Origin: Clarkia xantiana subsp. parviflora
Taxonomy: Eukaryota; Streptophyta; Magnoliopsida; Myrtales; Onagraceae
Direction: 5' to 3'
NCBI GenBank assembly: GCA_036873135.1
Contig: JAPTYO010000010.1
Span: 14,973,134-15,037,133 of the forward strand
Length of the DNA: 64,000 nt
Under the pieces are notes generated by a model. The model searched no databases and was not told the origin of the DNA. It was given only the letters and a program-made list of their open reading frames with translations. Position 1 is the first letter of the stretch, and each line of letters starts with the position of its first letter. A program made the translations under genes and the position numbers. Of this stretch, positions 23,376 through 34,761 are shown one piece after another.

Positions 23376-23802
23376 GATTGTAGAATAAATTGTCAAGGCG
23401 GTGTGTCGTAAGTTATAGATTTAACATGAATTTTTTTTTTTCATTCTCCTGGTTTGACATGAATTCTACCTCTAAAGGATAAAGATCAAGCGAGTCCGCC
23501 CTATTTTTGCCACGCGAAGGAAACAATCCATCAAATATGCCAAACTACGGACCTGGTGGGATCCAATCAAGACTCAGTTTTATAGTAACATATATGAAAA
23601 TAACTTAAAAAGTTTAAAATCTTTTAAGAGATAACTAAATTACTTAAACGGATTAAGGTTGATTAGACCAACTGCTAAAGCTAATTATTCTTGAAAAGAA
23701 AATCAAAATTAAATTATACTGGTAATTCTGTTTTAAAAAGAGTTTTAACGCTTTAAATTTATAGTACCAAAATATATGTATTATACTCTACGCGGGAAAC
23801 TC

Positions 23803-23895
23803 AAGATTGGTTGGATCAACTGGTAAAGCGAGTTGTGTTCCTCGTAGGTGACCCGATGTCGAAACCCAGACGCCGCCTTGGGAAACAACAATTTC
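23803..23895 (+). mobile_element. SINE-like fragment (tRNA-type A and B boxes)
   Basis: GGTTGGATCAACTGGTAAAG (A-box-like) followed about 30 bp later by GTGACCCGATGTCGAAACCC (B-box-like, cf. GGTTCGANTCC), then CCAGACGCCGCCTTGGGAAAC. This is the layout of a plant tRNA-derived SINE head; the tail is missing or truncated. Confidence 0.5.
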
Positions 23896-24124
23896 CCCTT
23901 TTTCTCACATCCAAATTTTAGACCCAAACTTCATTTTAGAACCATGAAGATCTAGAAAACAATGCAAAACTATCCTACAAGTATAATGGGACTTCTTGGG
24001 AAAAAAAAAAGTATATTGGGCCTTAAAACTTACTAGAGGCCCAATAATTGAGCAAATTAACCTCTTTATAGAACTGTCCAAAATTAGCCGAGCGCTGAGC
24101 GGGTTCATCTCTTCACGACCCAGC

Positions 24125-26230
24125 ATGGAGCTTTCAGAACCTCCGGCGGGCCAATCCATAAACCCTACCGCCATCGCCGCCGTGAACCTCCCGCCTGTAA
24201 CTGCATCTCCGGAATCTCTAGCCCCGCTGGGAAACTCGGTGGAACCCTCACAATCTTCGCCGTCTAACTCTCCCCGTACGGAGACGGACCCTGACCTACC
24301 TGGTTCGGACTTCCAGGATGATGAATTCTCCGAACCAGTCCTCGACGCTCAGAATAGTAACCAAGGCGACTCCTCAGAAACACTGCCGGACGCTCAGATC
24401 CTTACCGCGTCGGAGCCAGGTAGGGCTTCGAACGGCCCGATCACCCGGAGGCGACGCCGTAGGAAGAGGTTCTTCACAGAGATTAATGGCGGAGCGTCGC
24501 TTTCTGGATATCGCAGGCTCAAGAGCGGTGATTCCGCGAAGGAGATCGACACTGAAGCGTTGATTGCCATCTCTGTGGGATTCCCGGTGGATTCTCTTAC
24601 GGAGGAGGAGATTGAGGCCAATGCAGTGTCTTCCATCGGTGGACAGGAGCAATCGAACTACATAATAGTGCGAAACCACATACTGGCCCGATGGAGGTCA
24701 AATGTCTCTACATGGCTGACCTTCGACCACGTGCTTGAAGCAATCCGCCCTGAGCACAGAAACCTAGTCGATGCCGCCTACACGTTTCTCCTTGAGCATG
24801 GGTACATCAACTTCGGCCTTGCTCCGGCAATCAGAGAGTTGAAGCTCAAGCCGTGTAACGGCATGGAGCGTGCAAACGTCATTATCGTAGGAGCTGGACT
24901 GTCAGGTCTTGTTGCTGCTCGGCAGCTGGTGTTTCTCGGGTTTAAAGTTGTGGTTTTGGAAGGTAGGGCACGGCCTGGTGGGCGAGTCAAGACGAAGAAG
25001 ATGAACGGTGGTGGAGTTGTGGCTGCAGCTGATCTCGGAGGGAGTGTCCTCACCGGGATAAATGGCAACCCTTTCGGGGTCTTGGCGAGGCAACTGGGTC
25101 TACCACTTCACAAGGTGAGAGACATCTGCCCCTTGTATTTGCCTAATGGTAGGGCTGTGAATAAGGACATTGATTCCAAAGTTGAGGTCTCTTTCAATAA
25201 GCTACTCGATAGAGTGTGTAACCTTAGGCAATCCATGATAGAAGAAGTTAAATCTGTGGATGTACCATTGGGAACTGCATTAGAAGCTTTTAGGCAGGTT
25301 TATGGCGTGGCTGAGGATAAGCAAGAACGCATGCTCCTAGATTGGCACCTTGCTAACTTGGAGTATGCAAATGCTTCCTTAATGTCTAATCTATCAATGG
25401 CTTATTGGGACCAAGATGACCCATATGAAATGGGCGGGGATCATTGCTTCATTCCAGGTGGAAATGAGAGATTTGTGTGGGAACTTGCCTCAGATCTGCC
25501 TATATTTTATGAAAGGACAGTAGTGAGCATTAGGTACGGAAGCGACGGAGCCCTAGTCTATGCAGGTAAACAAGAGTTTCATGGGGACATGGTCCTTTGC
25601 ACAGCCCCCCTAGGAGTCCTTAAGAAGGGGACAATTGAGTTTGTCCCTGAACTCCCTCAGAGAAAGTTAGATGCTATTCAGAGACTAGGATTTGGGTTAC
25701 TGAATAAAGTCGCAATGTTGTTCACTTACAATTTCTGGGGAGCTGATATAGATACCTTTGGGCGTTTAACAGAAGACTCTTCAATGAGGGGTGAGTTCTT
25801 CTTGTTCTACAGTTACCATTCAGTCTCTGGGGGACCACTTCTCATTGCTCTTGTTGCTGGGGAGGCTGCAATCAAGTTTGAGATGATGTCTCCTGCAGAA
25901 TCCGTGAATCGGGTATTGGAAATTCTGAGAGGAATCTTCCAACCCAAAGGAATCGTTGTTCCGGACCCAGTTCAAGCGGTGTGCACTCGTTGGGGGAAGG
26001 ATCACTTCACTTATGGATCATATTCGTATGTTGCAATTGGATCCTCTGGTGATGATTACGATGTTCTTGCGGAGAACGTTGGAGATGGAAGGGTTTTCTT
26101 TGCAGGAGAGGCTACTAATAAGCAGTATCCTGCTACAATGCATGGTGCTTTCCTCAGTGGAATGAGGGAGGCTGCTAATATTCTGAGAGTGGCCAAGAGA
26201 AGAGGATTGACTCTCCAATCTGTACAATAA
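24125..26230 (+). CDS. LDL1: Lysine-specific histone demethylase LDL1-like (SWIRM + FAD amine oxidase)
   Basis: Flavin-dependent H3K4me1/2 demethylase; LDL1 acts in the nucleus with FLD/LDL2 to repress FLC and other loci. Intronless, 701 residues. A Ser/Pro/acidic N-terminus is followed by an Arg-rich NLS-like stretch (RRRRRRKR, residues 108-115), a SWIRM domain about 140-240 (IVRNHILARWRSN...WLT) and the amine oxidase domain. The latter has the FAD-binding VGAGLSG near 255-261, RPGGRV, the conserved AYWDQDDPYEMGGDH, and GEATNKQYPATMHGAFLSG near the C-terminus. ATG 24125 is chosen because the frame extends upstream only into non-conserved sequence (to 23996) and MELSEP begins the typical low-complexity head. 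The protein stops about 11 residues after the oxidase domain (RGLTLQSVQ), whereas Arabidopsis LDL1 continues for about 130 residues as I recall it. The match is to LDL1 rather than LDL2 throughout. Confidence 0.95.
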   Translation: MELSEPPAGQSINPTAIAAVNLPPVTASPESLAPLGNSVEPSQSSPSNSPRTETDPDLPGSDFQDDEFSEPVLDAQNSNQGDSSETLPDAQILTASEPGRASNGPITRRRRRRKRFFTEINGGASLSGYRRLKSGDSAKEIDTEALIAISVGFPVDSLTEEEIEANAVSSIGGQEQSNYIIVRNHILARWRSNVSTWLTFDHVLEAIRPEHRNLVDAAYTFLLEHGYINFGLAPAIRELKLKPCNGMERANVIIVGAGLSGLVAARQLVFLGFKVVVLEGRARPGGRVKTKKMNGGGVVAAADLGGSVLTGINGNPFGVLARQLGLPLHKVRDICPLYLPNGRAVNKDIDSKVEVSFNKLLDRVCNLRQSMIEEVKSVDVPLGTALEAFRQVYGVAEDKQERMLLDWHLANLEYANASLMSNLSMAYWDQDDPYEMGGDHCFIPGGNERFVWELASDLPIFYERTVVSIRYGSDGALVYAGKQEFHGDMVLCTAPLGVLKKGTIEFVPELPQRKLDAIQRLGFGLLNKVAMLFTYNFWGADIDTFGRLTEDSSMRGEFFLFYSYHSVSGGPLLIALVAGEAAIKFEMMSPAESVNRVLEILRGIFQPKGIVVPDPVQAVCTRWGKDHFTYGSYSYVAIGSSGDDYDVLAENVGDGRVFFAGEATNKQYPATMHGAFLSGMREAANILRVAKRRGLTLQSVQ

Positions 26231-27390
26231 CCTGGTCAATTCATTCAAAGATTAATTTAAGCATGGTGTATCTGTTCTTGAGCAGAATGGAAGCTTCATG
26301 GACATCTTCATCGACAAACGGTTTAGGCTAGGTAAGATGACTAACTTGTTCGGTAGGTTGAGTTCCGAGTCCTTTCTATGGTACAGAACTTGTATTTGTT
26401 AGAATTGCATTAGGGTAGAAAACAGGATTTCGAATTGGGGACTTAACTTGATTGAATCTAAGTTGCTTGGTATTGTTGTTGTATTGCATGCCATTCTACA
26501 TTTCTAACTTTCTTTGAATCCATTTACCAACTCTACAAATCACAGAGCTCGTTTTGCACATTGAAACTGAACAGAAAAAATCTTGCAAAGAAGGGCCTGT
26601 TGTCTTGTCTCTCAGGAATTGGGGGTGTAAAGAAGATTAAAGGGCCATGTTTTTGGACAGTTTTGCAGCTTTTGTTTTGTACTTGTTAATCTATTATCGT
26701 TTCCAGCTATGCAGAACATTAGTTTGGATGAGTTAAGCTCGGCTCGGTCCGAAATTTGTTGCATTTGATTCGAGATTTACCGAATCGATCTCAAATAGTT
26801 GGTTTGCTCTCTTTCGGTAATTAAATTTTAAGTTGAGATTGGAAGTTATTCAGCTTTTTTGTTTTAAAGAAAATGTTGGGTCCAGCTAGTGCTGACAATT
26901 TTCTATACGATAGCACGAATACGTTCGAAAAGAATCGTGTTCGTGCAATCATATAATAGAACGATATCACAATTAGTACGATATAACTTCCATGTCGTAT
27001 TCGTATTTAGGATCACAACATGACACGTATGATAATATGATGAAGTTGTGTTAGTAAATCTAATTCTTGAGTATTTTTTAAACAAATCTTATTTAATAGC
27101 TTTTAAAACTTCAATTAGTTGGTCAATTTTTAGAGTTTGTCAATCTATATTATGAACTTATGAATATTGAAATGTTAATTTATAGTTTTTTTTAAAATAT
27201 GAAATTTATTATTTTGATTTTGTTTAAAAGTTTTGTATAGAGATATACAACTAAATAGCTTAACATAATACAATAGCATGACATGAACATGAACGAAAAA
27301 AATCTATGTTGTGTTCGTGTTTGTAAAATATGGCATGATAAATTTACCGTGTTGTTTCAAGCTGGTATATGAACTATGTTAAATGTTTCA
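26231..27390. other. LDL1 3' region and intergenic spacer
   Basis: The 3' UTR probably extends to about 26700. After that the sequence is AT-rich with several short ACGAT/TCGTGTTCGT-type repeats (26890-27350). No gene is seen. Confidence 0.5.
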
Positions 27391-27399
27391 TTGGGTATA

Positions 27400-28312
27400 G
27401 GGTTAAGAATCTATGAAAGGTCTGAACTATCACTCATGTTAACGGGAGAGGTCTGAAATTTAAAAAGTTAATAACAGAGGTCTGAAATTTCAATTTTGTT
27501 GATAACGGCGGTCTCCGTTAGTTTTTTCCGTTAAAACTAACGGAAGTTGGTCACATGCTTGGCATGTGACCGGAAATAAAATAAAATTCCAAAAATGCCC
27601 TTCTATCAAGTGTGCCCCTCACATGCATGGAGTGAAAAGACCAAAATGCCCTTGAAGCCACCACGGTACTCCGGCGACCACCAATCGTACTCCGGCGACC
27701 ACCACCGTACTCCGGCGACCACCACTGTACTCCGGCGACCACCACCAAGGCTCCGATTGGGCCAAAATCGGAGTCACCGGTTCCGATTGGGCTCCGATCG
27801 GAGCCACCGGCCCCGATTGAGCTCCGATCGGAGCTTTTTTGGCTCCGATCGGAGCTTTTTTGGCCCCGATCGGAGCTTTTTGGCCCCGATCGGAGCTTTT
27901 TTGCCGAGGTGGTGGCCGGAGTCGGGTCGCCGGAGCCGAGGTGGTGGTCGTCGGAGTCGAGGTGGTGGTCGCCGGAGTCGGTTGGTGGTGGCCGGAGTCG
28001 GGTGGTGGTGGCCGGAGTCGGGTGGTGGTGGCCGGATTCGGGTGGCGGTGGCCGGAGTTGGGTGGTTTTAATTTGACTTTAGGGGTAAAATTGTCATTTC
28101 ACATTTCCTTAAATAAGATATTAAATAAAACAAAATATTAAAGGGGCAAAAATGTCATTTCACACAATTCTGTTAAATTTAACCCTAAAAATGGACGGAA
28201 AACCTCAAATCAACAAAATTGAAATTTCAGACCTCTGTTATTAACTTTTTAAATTTCAGACCTCTCCCGTTAACATGAGTGATAGTTCAGACCTTTCATA
28301 GGTTCTTAACCA
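27400..28312. mobile_element. Non-autonomous Mutator-like element, copy 1
   Basis: Long terminal inverted repeats (about 150 bp; ends GGGTTAAGAATCTATGAAAG and complement CTTTCATAGGTTCTTAACCA) are flanked by the 9-bp repeat TTGGGTATA (27391-27399 and 28313-28321). A 9-bp TSD with long TIRs is the MULE signature. The interior is GC-rich: CTCCGGCGACCACCA repeats (27669-27750), palindromes GCTCCGATCGGAGC (27790-27900) and GGTGGTGGCCGGAGTCGG repeats (27910-28060). An apparent 158-residue frame across it is only repeat translation. A second copy is at 37046-37875. Confidence 0.88.
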
Positions 28313-28321
28313 TTGGGTATA

Positions 28322-28509
28322 TGTTATTTTTAGGAGTGTTGCAATGTGGTACCTGAGTGTGTATAGCTATTGCAAAGCAGTAAACAGATTATATTTAACT
28401 GTTCTAATCTGGTACAGCCATTCTGGTACACAACACTTGCAGCAACAACATCAGAATCTTCCATGATGGAACTACATATATGAAAAAATAATGTGTCAAA
28501 TAAGTACCT

Positions 28510-28571
<62 letters not shown>

Positions 28572-29323
28572 CAAGAATACCTGAGACAATTGGTATTGAA
28601 CACGATCTAAAATTGCAGAATACAAAATCCCCCTATACAATTTAATCGGACAAACCCAGTACCCTAAGACCAAGGAGTTGAAGTTAATTTCCACAACGAT
28701 TGAGCAACCAAGAAAGATAAACAAGAAGAGAAGATTTGTAGGTTTTTACCAAATTTCAGCCGAGACTATGATCTACTTAAGAAAATTCACTTCTTGAAAA
28801 CTAAAACACGATTTCGACAAATCGAAACTACACTTGAAATCTATCATAATTTCCCAAACCTTAAGAATTTAAGGAAGATAAGTTTAAGTGAGGGTCTATT
28901 TTAGAGATGATTTGACTAATTAGAGGGAAAAAGTGACGAGAGAGGGAAAAACTTTCTTTTATTTTCATTAGAGTGATTTAATCATTTTAATTGGACATAA
29001 AATTTAAATTTTTGCAAATGGTCATATGCGCCGTATGTGACTATTTCTATATAAAAAAAAACTAACGAAATTATTAACAATACAACATAATGATCTCAGA
29101 TATCAATTTATAAACAAATCATCTCACAATTGAAGTGTTATATCATGTACCAATTATAGTCCCTTTCTCCATAATATTAGCGAATCTGCACCTCTCTAGA
29201 CGCCGTTTGCCGGGCGAAACTGGACCAAGTTTGAACTCTGCTGAAGAAGAAACCCTAAACCCTGCTCTCTCTCCCGCATTAGTGTATGTGAGCTGCTTCC
29301 TCTTCTCAAATTTGCTACCGAAG
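28322..29323. other. Intergenic region and SMU1 promoter/leader
   Basis: Contains an (AT)n microsatellite (about 28514-28567) and otherwise AT-rich DNA. The last ~150 bp before 29324 are pyrimidine-rich with CCCTAAACCC, typical of a leader of a translation- or splicing-related gene. No other gene is seen. Confidence 0.5.
28514..28567. repeat. (AT)n microsatellite
   Basis: About 54 bp of uninterrupted AT dinucleotides. Confidence 0.9.
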
Positions 29324-32300
29324 ATGTCCGCACCAACTCTAGAAATTGAAGCTCGCGAGTAAGTAATCGTTTATCGGTGATGGAAATCTATCATTTATGT
29401 TCCCCTCTCAATTTATTAAGACCAATGGCTATCTCTGCGTGATTAACTGCTCACGAAATTGCTATAGCTTGAGCTTAATTTCTTTAAATTGAGTATCATA
29501 ATGATTATGGTACTAACATGGATGGAAAATGGCATAATTTGAGCATTGTCTTCTTGTTAGTTTACTTCCGTCTTCTCAGTTATTGCTCACTGCATAGAGT
29601 TTGTTTGTTTCAGTGTGATCAAGATAGTGCTTCAATTCTGCAAAGAAAATTCCTTGCATCAAACCTTTCAGACGCTGCAAAGTGAGTGCCAGGTTTCGCT
29701 TAACACTGTCGACAGTATTGAGACGTTTGTCTCTGATATCAATAGTGGGCGGTGGGATGCCATCTTGCCGCAAGTAGCTCAGCTTAAGCTCTCAAGGAAT
29801 AAATTGGAGGATTTGTATGAGCAGGTGAGCAAACATTAGATTTTGAGTGGATAATAGATCACCCATAATGTGTATCTGGATCTAATTTCTGTCTGGGGCG
29901 CATAACTTCCTGATGCTGAGTGAAAATGGCTAAAACTACTCATTTGTTGACTCATGTTAGGAAATTGTATGGTTTGAGCTCATTTTTCAGAGTATGGCAG
30001 TATTTTAGTGTATCACGGTTGACTTCCAACTTCTCCATCAAAAAATTCCTCTGGCATTGTAAAAAGGCTATGGTTTTGGATTCTGTTATTTTCCTTGTAC
30101 TTTTCAAGGTCATAGTTACTAGTGGCTCTCTCATCGAAATTTTCAAAAGTTGTGTTGGTTTAGTCTCAGCGTTGGCTGATGTTGGGATAACTTGCAGGCA
30201 CCTTATCATGTTTAATCTTTTCCTGTTATGTAGATTGTCTTGGAAATGATTGAGCTCAGGGAGTTGGACACGGCTCGCGCTATTTTAAGGCAAACTCAAG
30301 CTATGGGCGTGATGAAGCAGGAGGAACCTGAAAGGTACCTGCGTCTGGAGCATCTACTAGTTAGAACCTACTTTGATCCAAATGAGGTGAGAATTCAAGT
30401 TTGTTCTCCTTCTTACTGGCGTTTACTTTTTATTACCAACTGTTGATGGTTTTCGGCGATGTTATTGTTACTTTGTTGCTGTTGGATCCAAAGGATTCTA
30501 GATCCATACCTTCAAGCATGAGTTCGAAGTGTAGTTCGGAATATTCCACCCCCCCCCCCCCCCCCCCCCCCCCCCTCCCCCGGCGAATGCGTGCCTATTA
30601 GGCGTATTTTAAATGAAGATGTGGAAACTGCAGCTGCACACACTGCTGGAAATTATTCATGTTCAATTCCTGTACAATGGAAACTTACCTGCTGTTTTTT
30701 TTAATAATAGGCTTATAAGGAATCAACGAAAGAGAAAAGGCGGGGGCAAATTGCACAAGGTATTCTGCAATCTTATCTATCGGTTGCTATTTAGAATTCG
30801 TAAGCCTCTTTGATTTGTGTTTTTGTTGTTTATATATTCTCTATGGAAAAGACTTCCACCATATTCATGATTTCTGGAATGAACTGTAGATAGAAAGCGG
30901 ATTAGCCTTTTTCCAGTTTTTAATGGAAGGAGTGGAACTTATTCTTGTTGAAAAAATATATGTACATCAAACCATTATATCTTTTCGTTAGAAAATAGCG
31001 GTAGCATTTGAGCAGTCAAATCCTGCAGTTGCTTCAGTCCGCTAATTTGCCTGGCATTATTTCTGTTTGGTTAACAGCTGAGATTATGATAAGCCAGTAG
31101 AATGAAGCAATTGCTTTGATGTATATTCCCTTAGTCACCTGTATGGCTAGGATCACATTTAAGTAAAACTTGAATGGATGAAATTTTTGTCATTATTTGG
31201 TAAGTCTTAACCTATTGTCAAAGTTTGCAGATTCCATGAGCTTCGCCTTTACACGAATTCTTTAGGAATTGATTAATTTTTGTATTTACATTCAGTCCAC
31301 TCATCACCTAGTCTTGTTTTGCTAAAACGAAGTAGCTAAGGCTTCAAGTCATAAGAGGAAGGCCCTTGCATATTTAGCATAGGATATTTATACTTGAACT
31401 TCGAAGCATATTTAGTTTTACTGGAAATCTTCTTATGTTCTTATAGTTTGACCTGACATAAATTTATAATGTGATTTTTGGCATATCTAAGCTATAGCGT
31501 CCGAAGTTAGTGTGGTGCCGCCTTCACGATTAATGGCACTGATCGGACAGGCCCTCAAATGGCAGCAGCACCAAGGTAAATGTGTGATTTTCTTTGAACT
31601 GCTTAATGTTCTCCCTTACAAGACTTGACCTAGCATCACTTTAAGACTTTAACATCATCCTGTCAAAATTCATGCATAACTTGGTTTGGTAGATGATCTT
31701 TTGAAGTGTTATTATTTGCACGGTCATTTGAAGAAAACTCTTTCTATAATTGTATTTAATTGGTTATCATGTTTTTTAGTGCATTAAATAGATTTTGAAA
31801 TTTGGAAAAATTATGTATCCTCGCAGGATTACTTCCCCCGGGTACTCAGTTTGATTTATTTCGAGGGACAGCTGCAATGACACAAGATGTGGAAGACATG
31901 TACCCGACAACTCTGGCCCACACCATTAAGGTAACTGAAAGTTATGCTGTTTCAGCATCCAAACCGACCAAAATCTTGTAACAAGTTAAGACAATGTGAA
32001 GATGAAGTAAAAAATCTGCAATGAGTTTATTGGGAACTAATAATTGGAGATATTTCTGTACTGTCAACTGGATGTTGAAGTGTGCTTCTGAAATGTCCCA
32101 TCTTTGAAATGACACAACTACTCTGTAATTGTTTGCTTGGTCAGCAAGTGGAGCATGTGCAGCTTCCATGCACCAATTAGGAAGATGACATTTTTCTCGA
32201 ATATTATATTCTGCTATTTTTTCTACTTTTTTATTTTTTCCGATCTGGTTGGTGTCTGTAGTTCATAATTAGGTTTGTGGACGATCCAATGGATTTATTG

Positions 32301-34761
32301 AGCTGACAATGCCTCATGTTGGATTGTTATTTGCAGTTTGGTAAGAAAAGTCACGTGGAATGTGCTAAGTTCTCCCCAGATGGACAGTTTCTTGTCTCAT
32401 CCTCTCTTGATGGATTCATTGAGGTAAAATTCACGAATTTGTTCCTACATAATAGATTTTTTTTTTATGGGAACAAATATTAGTCGTGAGGAAGACAGAT
32501 GAAATTACTGCATGACTGATTTATTGTAATCAGGTCTGGGACTACATGAGTGGGAAACTCAAGAAGGATCTTCAGTATCAGGCTGATGTAAGTTTTATTT
32601 TTGCAAGATCTATCTGATGAGCCTGCTTATTTTGCTTGTATAAAAAAAAATCCAATTGTATATGTAACAAAAAATCCAATTGTATATGTGATACTAATGT
32701 TCATAGCTCGTGTAAACTACGCTCTGTAGTCTGTACTAGTGCTAGTTCATAGCCTGTAAAATAAACTATACTCCATATCAGAAATGCCTCAAAGAAAAAA
32801 TATTGAAAAGTTCTGTTAGAACTTAGGGCCATACATGTCTTCTTAATTGGCTGATTGGAGTAATATGTGTATTTCCTAGTTGGCAGTTCTCTGCACATTC
32901 AACTATTGACTTTTTTGAACTTTTGTAGGAAACATTCATGATGCATGATGATCCTGTCCTTTGTGTTAATTTCAGCAGAGACTCAGATATGCTTTGCTCA
33001 GGGTCAAAAGACGGGAAAATCAAAGTAAGATTCTTTCTAAGGCCATTTGTATATGCATTTGATATTTCTTAATTTATATACTGGTGGTTGCCTATCAGGT
33101 TTGACTAACCTATCCATAAGTGACCATAATTGTGCTATAAATTACAGCAAATGAAGCAGTACCATACTACCATTTTGGTGCTTTACTATTTATATTAACC
33201 TTTAACATAAAATAAAATAAAAAAACTGTATTGATTGTGAAAGAAAATTCCTGCAAGCTGCAACCAACTTTTCTTTATTATTATTATTTTTTCCCCCTAT
33301 AATTTCAGGTTTGGCGTATTAGAACGGGTCAATGCTTGAAACGCTTTGAGAGGGTGCATTCTCAGGGTCTCACAAGTCTTACCTTTTCCAGAGACGGTAC
33401 ACAAATTCTTAGCACATCATTTGATGGCACAGCCAGGTAATTTATATGTATGCACTTATAAGTGTCAACTAGCAACTTGTTACCTGTCACAAAAAAGAAT
33501 AAGAAAATTATTGGTAACTGCAGTTTTGAGGGAAACGCAGTTTAATAGCCAAAATAAATAATACTGAACTGAGTGTGGGTTGTTTCTTTTGGGACATACA
33601 CAATGCTAATTAAAAAAGTTTCAAACAGTGGAAACATAAAAATCTTGATCTGCTTATTGGTGTAGAACTTTCTATTGAATACCTATGTGTGATGCAGAAT
33701 CCACGGCATTAAATCGGGAAAAATGTTGAAGGAATTTCGAGGCCATACATCATACGTAAATGATGCGACTTTTACAAATGATGGTAATCGCGTCGTTACT
33801 GCTTCCAGTGACTGTACAGTGAAGGTGATGTTTACTGGAGAGGCCCCCAATAACATTTGTTAAAAGGAACGTATGTTAAAACCTGCCTTTGGTTTTTTTT
33901 GTAGGTTTGGGATGCCAAAACTGCTGACTGTCTGCATACATTTAAACCACCCCCTCCTTTAAGAGTAAGTAGTTACTTGTCATTTTTACTTGGTTCCTCC
34001 CAGGCTGCTGCATCTAAAGGACCTTTTTGATGATGATTTGGCTTATTTTCATTGATTCAGGGAGGCGATGCTTCTGTTAATTCCGTCCATTTATTTCCAA
34101 AGAACCCGGAGCACATTGTAGTGTGTAACAAAACGTCCTCCATATACGTAATGACGCTTCAAGGACAGGTAGTCAGTTCTTCACAGTAGGATGGTAGAAG
34201 GTGTAGATTTATCTGATTTTGTGCAAGACCAAAAGTTAGGAGTAAAACCGTATTTGGGAATGTCATGGAAAGTGCAATTCAGTTTGGAATAAAAAATGCA
34301 AAGCCGAATTCTGCAGTATATTTGGTTTCATATGTTTGGTCCTGCTCCTGCATAGCCGAATTCTTATTATTTTGTGGTGGTGTAGGTGGTGAAAAGTTTC
34401 TCGTCAGGTAAACGAGAAGGTGGAGATTTTGTCGCGGCAAGTATATCCCCGAAAGGGGAATGGATATACTGTGTTGGTGAGGATAGATACTTGTACTGCT
34501 TCAGCCATCAATCCGGCAAACTAGAGCATCTTATGAAGGTATTAATTTTATTTTACGAAGAATAATATACGACAATCCTGTTTGTCCGTTTAAGCATGAA
34601 ACTTTTTACTTTTTTGGGAAAAAATGGAGTGACTGCAAAGTGTTACTTGTGAACTACGGCAGGTCCATGACAAGGATGTAATTGGAGTCACGCAGCATCC
34701 CCACAGGAATCTGGTTGCTACTTACAGCGAAGACTGCACCTTGAAATTATGGAAACCTTGA
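29324..34761 (+). CDS. SMU1: SMU1 splicing factor (LisH-CTLH-WD40 protein)
   Basis: Spliceosome-associated factor that works with RED/SMU2 in alternative and constitutive splicing. Fifteen exons: 29324-29358, 29614-29824, 30234-30386, 30711-30759, 31498-31575, 31827-31930, 32337-32423, 32534-32587, 32929-33024, 33309-33436, 33698-33824, 33905-33964, 34061-34168, 34386-34538, 34663-34761. All are GT-AG and in frame to 513 residues, as in Arabidopsis and animals. The N-terminus [20 protein letters not shown] carries LisH (about 6-38) and CTLH with the [15 protein letters not shown] segment. A linker with [12 protein letters not shown] follows, then WD40 repeats from about residue 210 to the end ([58 protein letters not shown]). 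It ends CTLKLWKP. Exon 1 is tiny and splits the Asp of EARD. No lesion is seen. Confidence 0.96.
30549..30580. repeat. Poly-C tract in SMU1 intron 3
   Basis: A run of about 27 C, one T, then more C. Such tracts are rare in plant introns and prone to sequencing and assembly error. Confidence 0.85.

Larger units (their letters stand above)
21942..23802. other. Intergenic region with small repeats, no gene seen
   Basis: Contains a hairpin (22070-22114), a pair of about 90-bp direct repeats (around 22360-22447 and 22596-22692, sharing TTTCCTTAAACGCACC and AAGAATTGTGTCA), and a short minisatellite (23312-23375). No coding region is convincing. Confidence 0.55.

Noticed and set aside
23996..24124. 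Upstream in-frame ATG extending LDL1 by 43 residues
   Set aside because: The segment contains an A-run and TATA-like transcription-unit context, has no family-like sequence, and MELSEP at 24125 starts the usual low-complexity head.
27595..28071. 158-residue open frame in MULE copy 1 as a gene
   Set aside because: It is translation of short tandem GC repeats and palindromes and is not conserved in frame in copy 2.
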